This document shows positions 13,542-23,652 of a DNA stretch of 64,000 nt, in pieces; within the stretch, counting starts at the first letter, position 1; the number at the start of each line of letters is the position of its first letter. A model generated the notes under the pieces. It saw nothing but the letters and a program-made list of their open reading frames with translations, was not told the origin of the DNA and did no database searches. Made by a program: the position numbers and the translations under genes. Source of the stretch: Chaenocephalus aceratus (taxonomy: Eukaryota > Chordata > Actinopteri > Perciformes > Channichthyidae); NCBI GenBank assembly GCA_023974075.1, contig CM043790.1, positions 16,107,804 to 16,171,803 on the forward strand, written 5' to 3'.

Positions 13542-14111
13542 TGAACTACATCTCTGGTCTCGCATAACAACACACGTCACCAAGATGGCCATCACTACTG
13601 TCTTGTCAACAAAACAATTGACTACCCTCACTATCACCACAAGGAAACACGTCCAGAAGAATGTCATGCAAAGCTGCCTGCCTGCCTTCCTTTGATTCTC
13701 TCTGAACTGCCTGGTCTTTTTAATGTTTAATGTCAACCATTTGTGCAGATAGCATGAAGTAGAAAAGATCGGCGATCGCCGATGCTAGCGTTAGCATTTC
13801 TCCCCCGGGCTTAAATTGTGTATTATAGAATGATCACACCGGTGACAGTACTCTTCAAAGGGTTCACGAAATATGACTACTACTCTTACTGTTTAACATG
13901 TTAGGTTACTTAATGTTACTTCATATTAAGGCTAATACAAATGACAAGGCTGTAATGCTAACTAACGTGCTAGCTACTAGCTAGGTAGCTAACTTGATCC
14001 AGCCACTCCTGGTCCTTTCATCAGACGGGAAGCGAAAGAACGAGCAAGACCCATTGCTGGTATGATAACAACCTGGTACTAAGCACACAGGCATCTTGTT
14101 AAAGTTATCTT
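13542..14111 (+). mobile_element. Left part of Y copy 3 (split by an L2)
   Basis: Starts at the Y exon sequence (ATGAACTACATCTCTGG) directly abutting the terminal repeat of Y copy 1, and retains about 60 bases of that exon. A stop codon appears after eight codons (MNYISGLA then TAA). The rest is AT-rich and not shared with the short copies, so it may be interior sequence from a longer Y relative. Its other end lies beyond the L2 at 16036-16330. Confidence 0.45.
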
Positions 14112-14119
14112 ATCTTAGC
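14112..14119. repeat. Putative 8-bp target duplication of the L2
   Basis: ATCTTAGC here and at 16028-16035 immediately after the TGAT tail. The first two bases of the right copy could belong to the tail, so six bases are certain. Confidence 0.65.
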
Positions 14120-14122
14120 CAA

Positions 14123-14153
14123 CGCCATATAGATAGATTATATCTATATGGCG
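14123..14153. repeat. 13-bp palindrome made of two X-element tips
   Basis: CGCCATATAGATA and its exact reverse complement are separated by GATTA. This is the tip of the X terminal repeat (CAGCGCCATATAGATAG) in head-to-head form, sitting at the 5' junction of the L2. Confidence 0.8.
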
Positions 14154-15366
14154 CTGATCTGGTCTGGCTTTAGAACACATCATAGCACAGAGACAGCTCT
14201 GGTTAAAGTCACAACTGACATTCGAATAGCCTCAGACAAGGGACTTGTCTCTATTCTTGTTTTGCTCGATCTCAGTGCTGCATTTGATACTATTGACCAT
14301 GATATCCTATTGCAAAGACTAGAGCACTTAGTTGGCATACAGGGAACTGCTTTAGGCTGGTTTAGGTCCTATCTATCTGAACGCTCTCAGTTTGTACGTG
14401 TCAACGATGAATCTTCCACGCAAACCAAAGTTAGCCATGGAGTGCCACAGGGCTCAGTGCTCGGACCTATTTTGTTCACATTATATATGCTTCTGTTAGG
14501 CAATATTATAAGGAATCATTCTGTAAACTTTCATTGTTATGCGGATGATACTCAACTATATTTATCAATCAAGCCTGATGAAATTAATCATCTAAATAAA
14601 ATTCAAGACTGCCTCAAGGACTTAAAAACGTGGATGACCTTACATTTTTTTATGTTAAACACGACCAAAACGTTATTGTACTTGGCCCGAAGAATCTACG
14701 AAACAAATTATCTAAAGATATACTAACTATGGATGGAATTAATTTGGCTTCCAGTGAGACTGTAAGGAATCTTGGTGTTATATTTGATCAGGATTGATCC
14801 TTTAACGCCCACATAAAATCAATTTCAAGGACCGCCTACTTCCATCTACGTAACATTGCAAAAATCAGGCATATCTTGCCTCAAAACGATGCAGAGACAC
14901 TAGTCCATCCATGCATTTGTTACTTCAAGGCTGGATTATTGTAACTCCTTATTATCAGAGTGTACCAAGAAGTCAGTCAAGTTGCTTCAGCTGATTCAAA
15001 ATGCTGCAGCTCGTGTACTAACCAGAGTTAGGAAAAGGGACCACATTACTCCTGTTCTGGCTCCCTATAGAACACAGGATAGAATTTAAAATTCTTCTTC
15101 TCGCCTACAAAGCCCTTAATGGACAGGCACCATCTTACCTTAAATAACTCATTATACCCTACTGTCCTACTAGGGCATTGCGTTCCAAGAATGCAGGGTT
15201 GTTGGTTGTTCCTAGAGTCTCTAAAAGTACAATGGGAGCCAGAGCCTTTTCTTATCAAGCTCCACATTTTTGGAATCAGCTTCCAGTTTGTGTTCGGGCG
15301 GCAGACACCCTATCCGTTTTTAAGAGTGCGCTTAAGACCTTCCTTTTTGATAAAGCTTATAGTTAG
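14148..15366 (+). pseudogene. L2 reverse transcriptase, broken
   Basis: A 192-codon open stretch (14148-14726) holds the core reverse-transcriptase motifs in order. GFRTHHSTETAL is followed by ILVLLDLSAAFDTIDH (motif A aspartate), [14 protein letters not shown] (motif B) and [11 protein letters not shown] (catalytic YADD). Downstream, 14727-15366 still shows RNLGVIFDQ and the C-terminal region ending SVFKSALKTFLFDKAYS, but in several frames with stop codons. The endonuclease and N-terminal part are absent because of 5' truncation. The protein would copy L2 RNA at a nicked target; this copy cannot. Confidence 0.85.
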
Positions 15367-15963
15367 GGCTGATTAGATTCAGCCCCTAGTTTTGCTGATA
15401 TAGGCTTAGTTTGTCGGGGGACATCTTACCTCTTCCTTCTCTCTGTCTATACCTGTGTACTCTCATGTTCCGATTAACCCAGCTTCCCCAAATGTCTTTA
15501 TTTTTGGTGTCTATATACGCCGGGATCCGGAGTCATGGATGATCCTGCGGTCCTGTGTCCTGGATCACGAGCCCTGGATCTTGAGTCGTGGCTGTGGTCC
15601 TGGATCATAAGTTCTGGATGGATATCCTCGTGGATTCATCTTCTTATTATACTGTACACACATGCATTTCCAAACATTTGGACTACCTATGTTGCAAATG
15701 TATTATCTTTTCAATTACACAAGGCATCTATTGCACGTCTGTCCGTCCTGGGAGAGGGATCCCTCCTCTGTTGCTCTCCCTGAGGTTTCTCCCATTTTTC
15801 CCTTTAAACTGTAGGTTTTCTCCGGAAGTTTTTTCTTGTACGATGTGAGGGTCTAAGGACAGAGGCTGTCGTATTGTCATACTGATACTCTGATATTCTA
15901 TACAAACTGTGAAGACCACTGAGACAAATGTAACATTTGTGATATTGGGCTATATAAATAAAC

Positions 15964-15964
<1 letters not shown>

Positions 15965-16029
<65 letters not shown>
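15965..16029 (+). repeat. (TGAT)n tail of the L2
   Basis: About fifteen perfect TGAT units directly follow the L2 3' end. Tandem short 3' repeats are characteristic of CR1/L2-group LINEs. Confidence 0.95.
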
Positions 16030-16035
16030 CTTAGC

Positions 16036-16330
16036 TATCTCTTAGTGGAGGAAAACAATGGTGACATCACTTACGCGACTCTGGGATTTGTAGTCTTTCT
16101 AGCTGCGTATTTGTCATAGTCTTATATTTCAACAGTTTTACGACAAACTGTGACTTTTTTGACATGGAAATTATTTTTTAAGATTGACGAACATCATATG
16201 TGTAATTCATGGCACAATTTAAACGGGATCGAAAGATACGTTTTCTCTCTCCATTGACTTCAATACATTATTTTTCTGAAATAAGGGCCCATGGAGTTCC
16301 ACCGGAAAGGGAGGGACTTCGGCTCTCTAT
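16036..16330 (+). mobile_element. Right part of Y copy 3
   Basis: From ACTTACGCGACTCTGGG at 16069 the sequence matches the right part of Y copies 1 and 2. It includes CATATGTGTAATTC and CATTGACTTCAATAC, and ends GGGACTTCGGCTCTCTAT. It is separated from its left part by the L2. Confidence 0.7.
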
Positions 16331-17132
16331 TTTAACCCGAAATTAAATGGTGTTTTGTTTTTTAAGAATTTACCAACATCGCGAGACATTCCAACAAAAG
16401 AGAAAAATTGTGCGGGTAGATTAGTAAACCTGGTGTCATCAAGATCCCTCCGCTTCGCGTCGGGTTCCCTGATCAGACTGTCGGGTGTTCTTTTCCCCAT
16501 AATGACCGCCTCGCTGCACATTATCCCGCTTTTTACACGGCCATATACTAAACAAACTACAGAGCCCATTCCGTGTTCCTGTTTCATTTCATTTTTATTA
16601 TAACTATTTTATGATTGTATTACACGTTCGAAATAAATAAAATAAAATGTGTCTTTGAAGAGGTGCTTGATTACTCAAAAACAAAAACAACTGTTAGTGT
16701 GTTTATGCACCTGGCTGCCTAAGATAAACATGCAGTTTGACCGAGAGGCATTTCAGTGCAGAATCAATCTTTATTTATTTAGAAGACGGGTTTAGAAATG
16801 GTCATGCAGCCTTTATCTACCAGCGAGCTGCAGGACTCGTCGGAAGAAGACACAAGCTTCGAGGGGGGGTGTCATAGCAATTTAAAATCTGTTGATGTCT
16901 AGAGAAAGTTATCAGTTAGGTAACAAACGTACAGTAACACAATATTCGTATTAAAGGTATCAAATATCTTTTTAATCATAGTTAACGTTAGCTAATCACA
17001 CTTCATTTCAAGACACCGGAATTGTTTTTAATGTTAAACAAATAAAACTTTAAAAGCACTTCACATTACTCACACTCTGATTGTCGGTCATATTCATGTC
17101 TCCTACTCGCCAGGTGGCAGTGTCAAGCTAGG

Positions 17133-17203
17133 GTCCTAGGACTGCGGTCCCAGGAGTGCTGTCCCAGGAGTGCGGTCCTGAAACTGCAGTCTCTGGCACT
17201 GCA
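17133..17203. repeat. 14-bp minisatellite, five units
   Basis: Four 14-base units in register (GTCCTAGGACTGCG, GTCCCAGGAGTGCT, GTCCCAGGAGTGCG, GTCCTGAAACTGCA) followed by a 15-base variant. Several units contain near-palindromic CCTAGG or CCCAGG cores. Confidence 0.85.
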
Positions 17204-19887
17204 TACTCTCCCCTCGAGGGGACCAGGTTGTACTTTCCACTGTTCTCAATGTGTGTCTTATTAGCGTTTTTGGGTGAGGTGCTCGACCACAATTTCAAAG
17301 CGTCGCTTTACGCCGGGTGTAGAGCTTCTGCCTAGTCGGCGGCAACACTCTCTCCATATAAAACACATCTGCAACATCAGCCCAGAGCCGTTCTACCGGT
17401 TGTCCTGAACATCCAATACCTCCAGTAATTTCATCTGTAACTGGCATGTTGTTGTGTCTGTTTCTAGCTGGTGAAATAAAGTCACTTATAGTTAACTGAG
17501 TTTGTGAGTGGGGCCACGCCTCGACCACACCTCTAATCACCTGTAAGGCCTACTTTTACACGGTCAACACATCTGGCCTTGTTTTTCCCCGATTTATTGT
17601 CCCAACCTCCCTTTTATTTTCCTTATTCTAAGGGTGTTGTCCTTTCTAGTGATTTACCAGGTAGGCTATACCTGATGTAATACTTACAAATTGTTAAATT
17701 GAAAAGGCTTAGAGGCTACTTTACATTGCATTGATAACAGTAAAAACACAAAGAGGTTTTGGCCATAGGCCTACTGGTGAAGAGAGATCGTTCTTTTTGT
17801 CTTTTTACAATGTTTATATTGAGAATTTAAACATTATTCTGAAGTAAACACATCAGACATACAAAACATGTGCCAATTTTTTAATACAACAACAATTAAA
17901 TACATATAGAATAATATATATATATATACATGTAATAAATAATGAAAGGTAGAAGGTACTCTTACATGTTGTGTTTTATTATCAATCCAAAATACATGTT
18001 TTTACTTTACCAAGAAAACATAAAAGAGTTCACTTCTTACAATATGCTTTAACCTGTCAACAGCATCCCTTCCCACACACCAAGTGATGGTGTTTCTGTA
18101 TTTTTCCAACAATTATTATTTTGGCTTGAAGAAGTCATAAATGGTTATTTTTGTTTGTGTTACTGTTGGTCCAAAGTGTGTTGTAGATTGTTGCCTGCAT
18201 CAACACTCTCACCTGATATGGTAGAATGAACAACAGGGCAAGTGAATGTGTAAAGAACGACTTGACCTGACAGAGAACAGCCCATTTTGAGTTCACTCTA
18301 TTTCTGTCTTTCTCCACCCCTCCCTCTTAATATTTTTTAAGACATCCATCCAGCAAAAGACGAGACACCCAGCGCCTCCTAGCAACAGGAAGAGGGTCTG
18401 CCCCCCTCAGAGAGCTCCTGTTAATCTCTCCACTCGTCTCTGCCTTACGACCACGCTGACGTCAAAGGCCATTCTCTGTTATTGTTACTCGAGGACTGAA
18501 GTGCCTCAGACGCTAGATTCACACCAGAGTCTCGCTTCCTCTCGGAGTCTAGAATAGCTCTCTTATCTCTCAGGTTGGCAGCGATTGTTGAAGTCACCTA
18601 CAGTACTGCGTGTGCTGAGAGGGCCGGCTTCGTGACAAGAAGCCCGGCCTCCCTGGGGGGGCCTGGCTGTAAATATCGCTGTTGTTGTTGAGGTGGATGA
18701 TGTGCTCTGTGGGGAGGGAATTCAGAGTGCTGTGTGTTTGTGGGCAAGATAGATAGTAGGGGGTATCCATGTGACTCACAGCAATTGGAGAGGCAACGGA
18801 TAAGGGTCACATGCCTCTTTTGTGTTGTTATAGAAAGGCAGGTATGGCATGTGGCATGTTTTCCCACTCATACACTGCAGATATCACTCAATAAATCATA
18901 GCCTTCATCGTTCATTCTCTTGTCTTTTGTCTCTTTCTCTGTCCTCTCCTCCCGCTCCTCTGTGCTTTTTCATCCATCTTCTGTCTTTTAGAGGAAAAAC
19001 ATTCCCTCTTTCTTCCTGCCTCAGTGGTTCATTTCTGTCTTGTGTTGTTTGTGGGGGCTCAATGGAGCGTCACTTACTGGCCCCTCGACAGATTCCAGAC
19101 TACACACTGCAGCTGCGGCTATAGAATAGACGGTGGAGCTGGCACTGCGTTGCTCCAAATGACTCGCTCTGCTTTCAGTGTTTAAATAATGGTCCAAGCA
19201 CAGAGTTAATGGTGGTAGTGGGAGGCCAAGTGATGAACACACTGTTTTCACTGCAAAGTGACCGAGGATGGCCCGGATCCCTGGGTTAATAGGGATCAGG
19301 GAGTGATATGCTGTCTTAATGGAAATAAAGGCTGCTTGAGGGAGGACATTACTGTGATTCCTTCATGTGTGATGTTTTTTTAGAAGTGAATGTGCCTATT
19401 ATTTCCTCCTCTTGTTGCATCTTTGGGGGATGGGTATTAGTGAATGGGTTACAGTCAGCAAGTACCCTTTTGTGAGCTTACATGCAAAAGGACAAAGGGC
19501 AGCACATTGGTCAATGTGCGCACGTGTTTCTCTCTTTCTTTCAAATTTCTCTTCTACATAATTGAGAGAAAAAAAGAAGACAAAATTCCTGTTGCCGTGC
19601 AAGCTCTTTAATTTTTTCTTTCTCTGACTTCCAGGCCTGTGTTTGGTAAGAGATTGTTTCATTAGGGGAATATTCATGGTTGGGGAGCCCAGGCTCAGTT
19701 ATTGATGCAGCTCATTGGCTTTTGTGAGGCACAATGGGCTCTCTTGATTGATTGCGCTAGACGACCGATGATGTGACACAGAGGAACACCAGACATGTAC
19801 TATGAGCTATAGTCGGATATAAAACCCCACTGTGTGGCACACACACATACAGACACACACGCACATAAGCAAACTGTAAGAACATGT

Positions 19888-19894
19888 CTCCGTG
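19888..19894. repeat. 7-bp target-site duplication of E2, left
   Basis: CTCCGTG here and again at 22388-22394 after the E2 right end. Confidence 0.85.
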
Positions 19895-22387
19895 CAACCC
19901 AGTCTCACGGCATTTCGTGTTCACCAACACGATTTTTAATCTATTGATTCGTGTTCACCAACACGATTTGCCCCTTTTTTTCGTGTTGCACAGCACGATT
20001 TTAAAAGCAATGTATTTCTACTGGTAATGTGTTTCGTGCCTGCAGGCTGCAGCACGTCTTTTTCTCCGGTCGGGTCGTGGAAGACCGGAAGCTTTGTGGT
20101 TCATAAAAACATGTTCTTACTCAATATCAAGCCACAGTTATTGCTTTTATTTTAAATCGTATAATTTCGGACTTTTGTTGCCCTCTGTGAGGAAAATAAA
20201 TGGGGCTCAGATAACGGCATTGTAATACACGGTTCGGCTGCATTACATATTACAGATCTGCTGTAGTTCTTTATTTAGAGAGCCCTGATCAGAAGACTTC
20301 TGGACAAACTGGAAGAAATGGCGACGAAACTGAATACTTGACGTGGATCATAAATATATCAACAATTAAACAACATCTTCAATTTCTCTTCACACAATAC
20401 GTCTCCTTGCAGTATCAACACTAATTCGGCTGACTTTTACATTTGATCTAATTCATAGATAGGTTATATTTACACCATAACGGTGCACAGCTGATAGAAA
20501 AGGACTGTAGTTTTTAAAGATATTACTGATTTTCTTTGAATGTAAGAATGTAAATACTGAGTCTGAAATAGTATAGCAATATGCTGTAAAATGATGTGAA
20601 AGCATGCATAAAACTATACATCTTCAGATGTTGTACATACACACTAATAATACAAAGTTATTATGGCTGTGTGTACCTTGTGTGCACCTCCTAGTGGTTA
20701 AAGCACGTTATTGAATTATTGTTTTTATGTGTTATATTTGATTAAAAAAATATTAAGAGTACATACTTTCATAGGGGGAAAGTATAAATATAGAAATATA
20801 GAATATAAAAATCAAGAAGATACTATAAGTGATCTCTACAATAAAACAATTTAGTGCAGGATGTACACAGATATTAATAGGAGGAGGTGCAAAACAGAAA
20901 AACGAATTAACCTTTATTTAAACATTAAATAACAGATTAAGGTCTTTGGGGCTATCTATCTACAGATAAATATTAAGCCTGACAAAGTACTTAACGTCTA
21001 ATATATTGCTTTCCTGCAATGTTAACTATGTTGAAGCACTTATTTTAACTGATATTATACACATTAATTATACTCTTATGTATGTAGATAGAATAAGAAA
21101 TGTGCAGAATATGACAGTTTAATGGTGGAGGTACACACATATTGATAGATGTCTTGTAATGCACTGTTGAGGAACCTGTGACCCAAGTGTTTCATTCATT
21201 GCATAACTACACCGTAGTTGTGTATGATATGTCAATAAACCTTTGAAAATCTTGAAAGGGATGTGCAAAATAGCCATAATGTACAGTCTTTAATTAACTA
21301 TTAGTAGAGAATAACGAGTAATGAATATACTTTATGACTTGTTTCCATTCATGTCAATTGCAGATACATGTTTAGTCTTCTCAAGCACCAACTATCAAAT
21401 ATCTCTCCTGATTGTTGGCACTTGACAATCACCTTACCTGCATTTTACTCAGGTGTAACTAAAGTCTGATTTAAGGGTTGTTTATATTTCACATAATTAA
21501 TCAGAATCTGCAAAGTAACTCAAATAAATGCAGTGGAGTAAAAATACCAGCTTAACCTCTGAATTGTCGTGGAGTAGAATTACAAAGTAACAATGAGCTG
21601 TCATGTGGGTATATATTAATGCTATATATTAATGCTGCGCATTATGGACACAAGCGATTTTCACCCATTTATTAATTATATGTTTTACATTTGATAACAC
21701 CAATGTGTTTAATACTGCCAACTTCTAATCGTGGGAAAAACGAAAACGTTCAGTAGAGACGTCCCATAGAACATTTTGCGAAACACAATAGACAGCATGT
21801 GTAGTTCTGGGGGGCGTTCGATTCCAGTTTTGGATAGTCTGTCGTGGTTTCGTTCCATTTCAAACAGCTGTTTGACGCTCTGCGTAACCTTACGGGAACT
21901 GTAGTCCTAAACGATAGCTGGGGATTATGGGTAGTGTAGTGTCTTCGGCCATCCTAAACACATACATTTTGACAATCGCAATGATGCTCGAAATGTCCCT
22001 TATAGGCCTACGTCTGTTTCCGGTTATTTTTATTTTGAAATTCAGTTCCTGACGGACACCAAAAAAGCCCGAGATTATGGAATTAAACCAATAAATAAAA
22101 GCAAGGATAATTGTGTGTTATTGGTGAGTAAATAACAGTGTGTTATTTTGAAAAGAATAACAAATTAGAAGGAAAAAAATATGTAATAAATACAGATTTC
22201 AGTATCCTGAGGCTCTGAGCCCACGACCCGACCGGAGAAAAAGACGTGCTGCAGGCAGTAGAAATACATTGCTTTTAAAATCGTGCTGTGCAACACGAAA
22301 AAAAAAGGGGCAAATCGTGTTGGTGAACACGAATCAATAGATTAAAAAATCGTGTTGGTGAACACGAAATGCCGTGAGACTGGGTTG
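19895..22387. mobile_element. Long inverted-repeat DNA element E2 (nonautonomous)
   Basis: Second member of the E family, 2493 bp, with the same CAACCCAGTC termini as E1 and an independent 7-bp duplication (CTCCGTG). It has no frame of 60 codons or more. Its right arm and interior match E1 positions 5404-7510 in reverse. Compared with E1 the two arms have lost different blocks. The left arm lacks the segment ending near GACGTAGG, and the right arm lacks the segment around TGGTTCATAAAAACATG. The present inverted repeat is therefore shorter than in E1. Confidence 0.88.
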
Positions 22388-22394
22388 CTCCGTG
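22388..22394. repeat. 7-bp target-site duplication of E2, right
   Basis: CTCCGTG, identical to 19888-19894. Confidence 0.85.
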
Positions 22395-23163
22395 ATGAAG
22401 ACAGTTCTCTGACGTTAATGACAACATCTAGTCCTTAATTGTAAGGAAATGCAGACAAAACAATTCATATTACTGCTTGGTGGGTGATGGAACAAAAAAT
22501 CTCCCTCGATCCCATTTGGTTCGGGTGATACAGGATTAAGATCACAAGTTTTTGGGTGATCCTACAGTATTTAAAACACAACTTTTAAAGACTTGATTTC
22601 CCAGACTACGCTGGTCTGTTCTGGTTTCCCAAAGGCATATCAGAACTTCAATAATCTTCAATTTGTGCGGAGCGCAATCAATGTTCTGTTTAGTTTCTGT
22701 TCATCCTTTGGGAAGGCTTGCAGCAGGGAGCTAACCAGATTTGGTTAGAGAGGATTCTTTTGGCTTGTGACTCCGCAGTGCCATAGCTTATTAATCAGAG
22801 GAGTGTTCTGCTCCCTCTGATAAGCCTTCGTATTGTGTGCTGTGTGTGTGTGCTGTGTGTGTGTGGGGTGGTGCAAATCTGTGACCACCAGCCAGGATGT
22901 GGGAACAGGGCCTGAGCTAATACACACAACGCTTCGTGCTACAATCAGTGAAACACACACACACGCACATACACATTTGTACAGGTGTGACAATAAGCTA
23001 CATTTTAAAGTGAGCACTAGCAGCACGTCCCTTTCTATCTTTCATTCTCTCCTTCCTTCCTCTCTTTTTCCCATATGGACACATCCTTGTGTCTCAGTGG
23101 GCCAGTGTGAGGGTCTCATGCGGGCACATTTGATGCTGGCACCCTCTTGTCCATGAGACTGCC
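22395..23163. other. Noncoding DNA with a short imperfect TG tract
   Basis: An interrupted TG repeat lies at about 22837-22867. No coding or structural RNA signal was seen in the remainder. Confidence 0.55.
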
Positions 23164-23167
23164 TCTG

Positions 23168-23648
23168 TGTAACCGGTGTGGCGGTGTCTGCGTTGAGTTG
23201 TGGAAGGATAAGACTCGAGTCAGCATATCGTTGGAGCCGATCTCCGTTTATTCTGACAACAGATGTACAACAAATCAGTCTTTAATATATTGTATGCCCT
23301 CACACTTCGGCTCCTGCACAGATTAAATAAGAAATAAGTAATTCAGCATACACACACGTTCATAGCTTTAATGCAGAAATGTCCGAAAACAGTGCAGTTT
23401 ACCTCTCCCGTGAAACACGTTAACAAATAGGGAAGAGGAAAATGTGAGGGACACAATATAAAGGGGGGGGGGGAATACTCATATGGGTATAGGGACTGCA
23501 TTTTGCATATTCCGCCCACTGATTTGAGGCCTAAGAAGTCAGGTATTCACTGTTTGTAGATACAGAACACAGAATTTGTGTGATTATAATAAAATAAATT
23601 ACAAATAAATATTAGACTCGGTAGCACCACTTATTTACAATTGTTACA
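23168..23648 (-). mobile_element. Solo LTR
   Basis: Begins TGTAACCGG and ends TTGTTACA, so it has the TG...CA ends and a 6-bp terminal inversion (TGTAAC/GTTACA). The 4-bp direct repeat TCTG lies on both sides (23164-23167 and 23649-23652). On the minus strand a polyadenylation signal AATAAA (23247-23252) lies about 80 bases before the LTR end, which fixes the orientation. No internal retroviral or Gypsy coding sequence accompanies it, as expected after LTR-LTR recombination. It could come from an endogenous retrovirus or another LTR group. Confidence 0.6.
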
Positions 23649-23652
23649 TCTG

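Larger units (their letters stand above)
14120..16027 (+). mobile_element. 5'-truncated L2 (Maui-like) LINE
   Basis: Non-LTR retrotransposon with the last part of its reverse-transcriptase ORF, a 3' UTR of about 600 bp and a terminal (TGAT)n tail. The 3' UTR motif CTGTTGCTCTCCCTGAGG and the ending GGGCTATATAAATAAACATT are shared with the fragment at 42704-42843. Flanking ATCTTAGC repeats mark the insertion, which splits Y copy 3. The first 37 bases are a palindrome matching X termini rather than L2. Confidence 0.85.
16331..19894. other. Noncoding DNA, no gene assigned
   Basis: Contains a 14-bp minisatellite (17133-17203). A minus-strand frame at 17295-17540 carries a weak integrase-like patch. 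A pyrimidine-rich region lies at 18900-19030. No exon, RNA gene or complete transposon end could be supported. Confidence 0.5.

Noticed and set aside
17912..17930. (AT)n run
   Set aside because: Only about nine units; too short and ordinary to list separately.
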